DNA of 64,000 nucleotides from Anniella stebbinsi (Eukaryota > Chordata > Lepidosauria > Squamata > Anniellidae), in contig JARDYH010000004.1 in NCBI GenBank assembly GCA_029215795.1, positions 219,411,517 to 219,475,516 of the forward strand, written 5' to 3'. This document shows positions 63,205 to 64,000 of the stretch, one piece after another; position 1 is the stretch's first letter; each line of letters opens with the position of its first letter. The position numbers were made by a program, and so were the translations under genes. The notes below the pieces were generated by a model. The model saw only the letters and a program-made list of their open reading frames with translations. It ran no database searches and was not told where the DNA came from.

Positions 63205-63424
63205 TTGCCTCTAACATGGTTTGGGGGCCACAGTATCTAAAGGACTGCCTCCTGCTTGTGCCCTGAGATCATCCTCTGAGGCCCTGCTCCAAGTACACCC
63301 ACATACTAAGATTCGGTGGGTGGCTACTCATGAGCAGGCCTTTTCTGTGGTGGCCCCCAAATTATGGAATGCCCTCTCCAGAGAGATCCACCTGATGCCT
63401 TTCCCCAACCAACAATCATTTGAA
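63205..63424 (+). pseudogene. L2 ORF2 C-terminal fragment
   Basis: Translation contains LPPACALRSSSEALLQV and HEQAFSVVAPKLWNALSRE, aligning with ERAFSVVAPQLWNDLP of the L2 at 12591-15985. No RT portion or 3' UTR follows; a family I MITE adjoins. Confidence 0.75.
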
Positions 63425-63425
63425 T

Positions 63426-63597
63426 TGGTGGAGGCTGGTGGCTTCGATGTCAGTGGGGTGGAGAATCCGCTCCGGGTTTCATTCAGAACCAGTCGGGTGC
63501 AAACTTGGATAGCTCCTCTAGAATTCTGACTGGTTCTGACTGAAACCCAGAGTGGATTAACAACCCCAATGACATCGGAGCCACCAGCCTCTACTGG
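63426..63597. mobile_element. Palindromic MITE family I
   Basis: TTGGTGGAGGCTGGTGGC ... GAGCCACCAGCCTCTACTGG, with GTTTCATTCAGAACCAG/CTGGTTCTGACTGAAAC inside. Centre GCAAACTTGGATAGCTCC. Confidence 0.8.
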
Positions 63598-63599
63598 TT

Positions 63600-63668
63600 T
63601 GCTGTCCCTGAGAGCTTTTCCAAAATTGAATTTGACTCTTGGGCTGAAAATGGTTCCCCACACCTGAA
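63600..63668. repeat. Family P fragment
   Basis: CCTGAGAGCTTTTCCAAAAT and GACTCTTGGGCTGAAAATGG match 41640-41700. Confidence 0.55.
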
Positions 63669-63977
63669 GTAAATAGACTTCTTGCACTGCAGGAAACGGC
63701 TGTTGCCTCCATTGCTGGCAAGGCTGGAAATCATACATTGGGGTTGGCATCAGAATCTAATGGCCTCAATACATTCTTTCAGTTCCCAGATGTGATGGGG
63801 CAAGATGGGGGCCAGAGCGGGGATTGGCTGAAATATTGGGATGAGTATTTGTAAATAGATAAACAAAAATATTGTGGAAAAATGCACCGCATAAGAACAA
63901 AAAGGGCTTACTTTCCTTGATGAAATATAATACTTTAAATAAAAATCCAGAAATGCTCATTTATTCCTTTTCAGTCT
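63669..63977. other. No recognisable gene or repeat
   Basis: Unique-looking sequence. Confidence 0.4.
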
Positions 63978-64000
63978 GGCCATTTCTACACTGACCTTTT
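63978..64000. mobile_element. Start of a family K element (cut by window end)
   Basis: GGCCATTTCTACACTGACC repeats the terminus found at 9130 and, inverted, at 9704. Confidence 0.6.

Overview
The window looks like non-genic nuclear DNA from a vertebrate, most likely a squamate reptile (lizard or snake). This rests on repeat content: an L2-clade LINE, CR1 3' ends finishing in repeated ATTCTATG, tRNA-derived SINEs of the type common in squamates, many palindromic hAT-like and PIF/Harbinger-like MITEs, and numerous (ATT)n, (TATC)n, (AC)n and (AAAG)n microsatellites. No host protein-coding gene, rRNA gene, functional tRNA gene, operon or CRISPR array can be supported. The only long conserved reading frame is the damaged endonuclease/reverse transcriptase of an L2 LINE at 12591-15985. 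One 146-bp segment at 4609-4754 (minus strand) looks weakly like a zinc-finger exon but is unproven.

Layout. 1-12.3 kb: a hAT MITE pair with a local duplication, a tRNA SINE, LINE 3' ends, an LTR-like segment, and an antisense CR1 relic split by a 575-bp Harbinger-like element. 12.3-16 kb: the L2 LINE, with tandem 5' units, two frameshifts and a missing 3' end. 16-26 kb: LINE 3' ends, three copies of a CpG-rich GCGCAT-motif MITE, L2 tails and microsatellites. 26-35 kb: a cluster of palindromic hAT MITEs, a second 5'-truncated L2 copy on the minus strand (32.7-33.9 kb), and a SINE broken by two other elements. 35-48 kb: more MITEs, including a nested pair at 40.6-41.1 kb and a 737-bp double-hairpin element at 42.0-42.8 kb. 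48-64 kb: nested L2 tails, a CR1 3' end, a solo-LTR candidate at 55.9-56.5 kb, several hAT elements with perfect 8-bp target duplications, and a 909-bp GC-rich hAT with a perfect 55-bp-arm hairpin nested in a Harbinger-like MITE.

The most notable system is a family of roughly 315-bp hAT MITEs (complete or partial copies at 1, 716, 26562, 27477, 28071, 29074, 34623, 37701, 46714, 56562 and 62520). Each is a palindrome whose halves are themselves palindromes, with a third terminus-like sequence at the centre, as if two short palindromic elements had fused. Eight-base target duplications identify the element ends in most complete copies. Family letters (A, B, C and so on) are labels made for this window, not database names.

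Between the repeats lie AT-rich stretches with no recognisable repeat or gene. They could be ancient sequence or conserved non-coding DNA in a gene desert or large intron; this cannot be decided from one sequence. All superfamily names come from reading terminal sequences and target duplications by eye, not from a database search.
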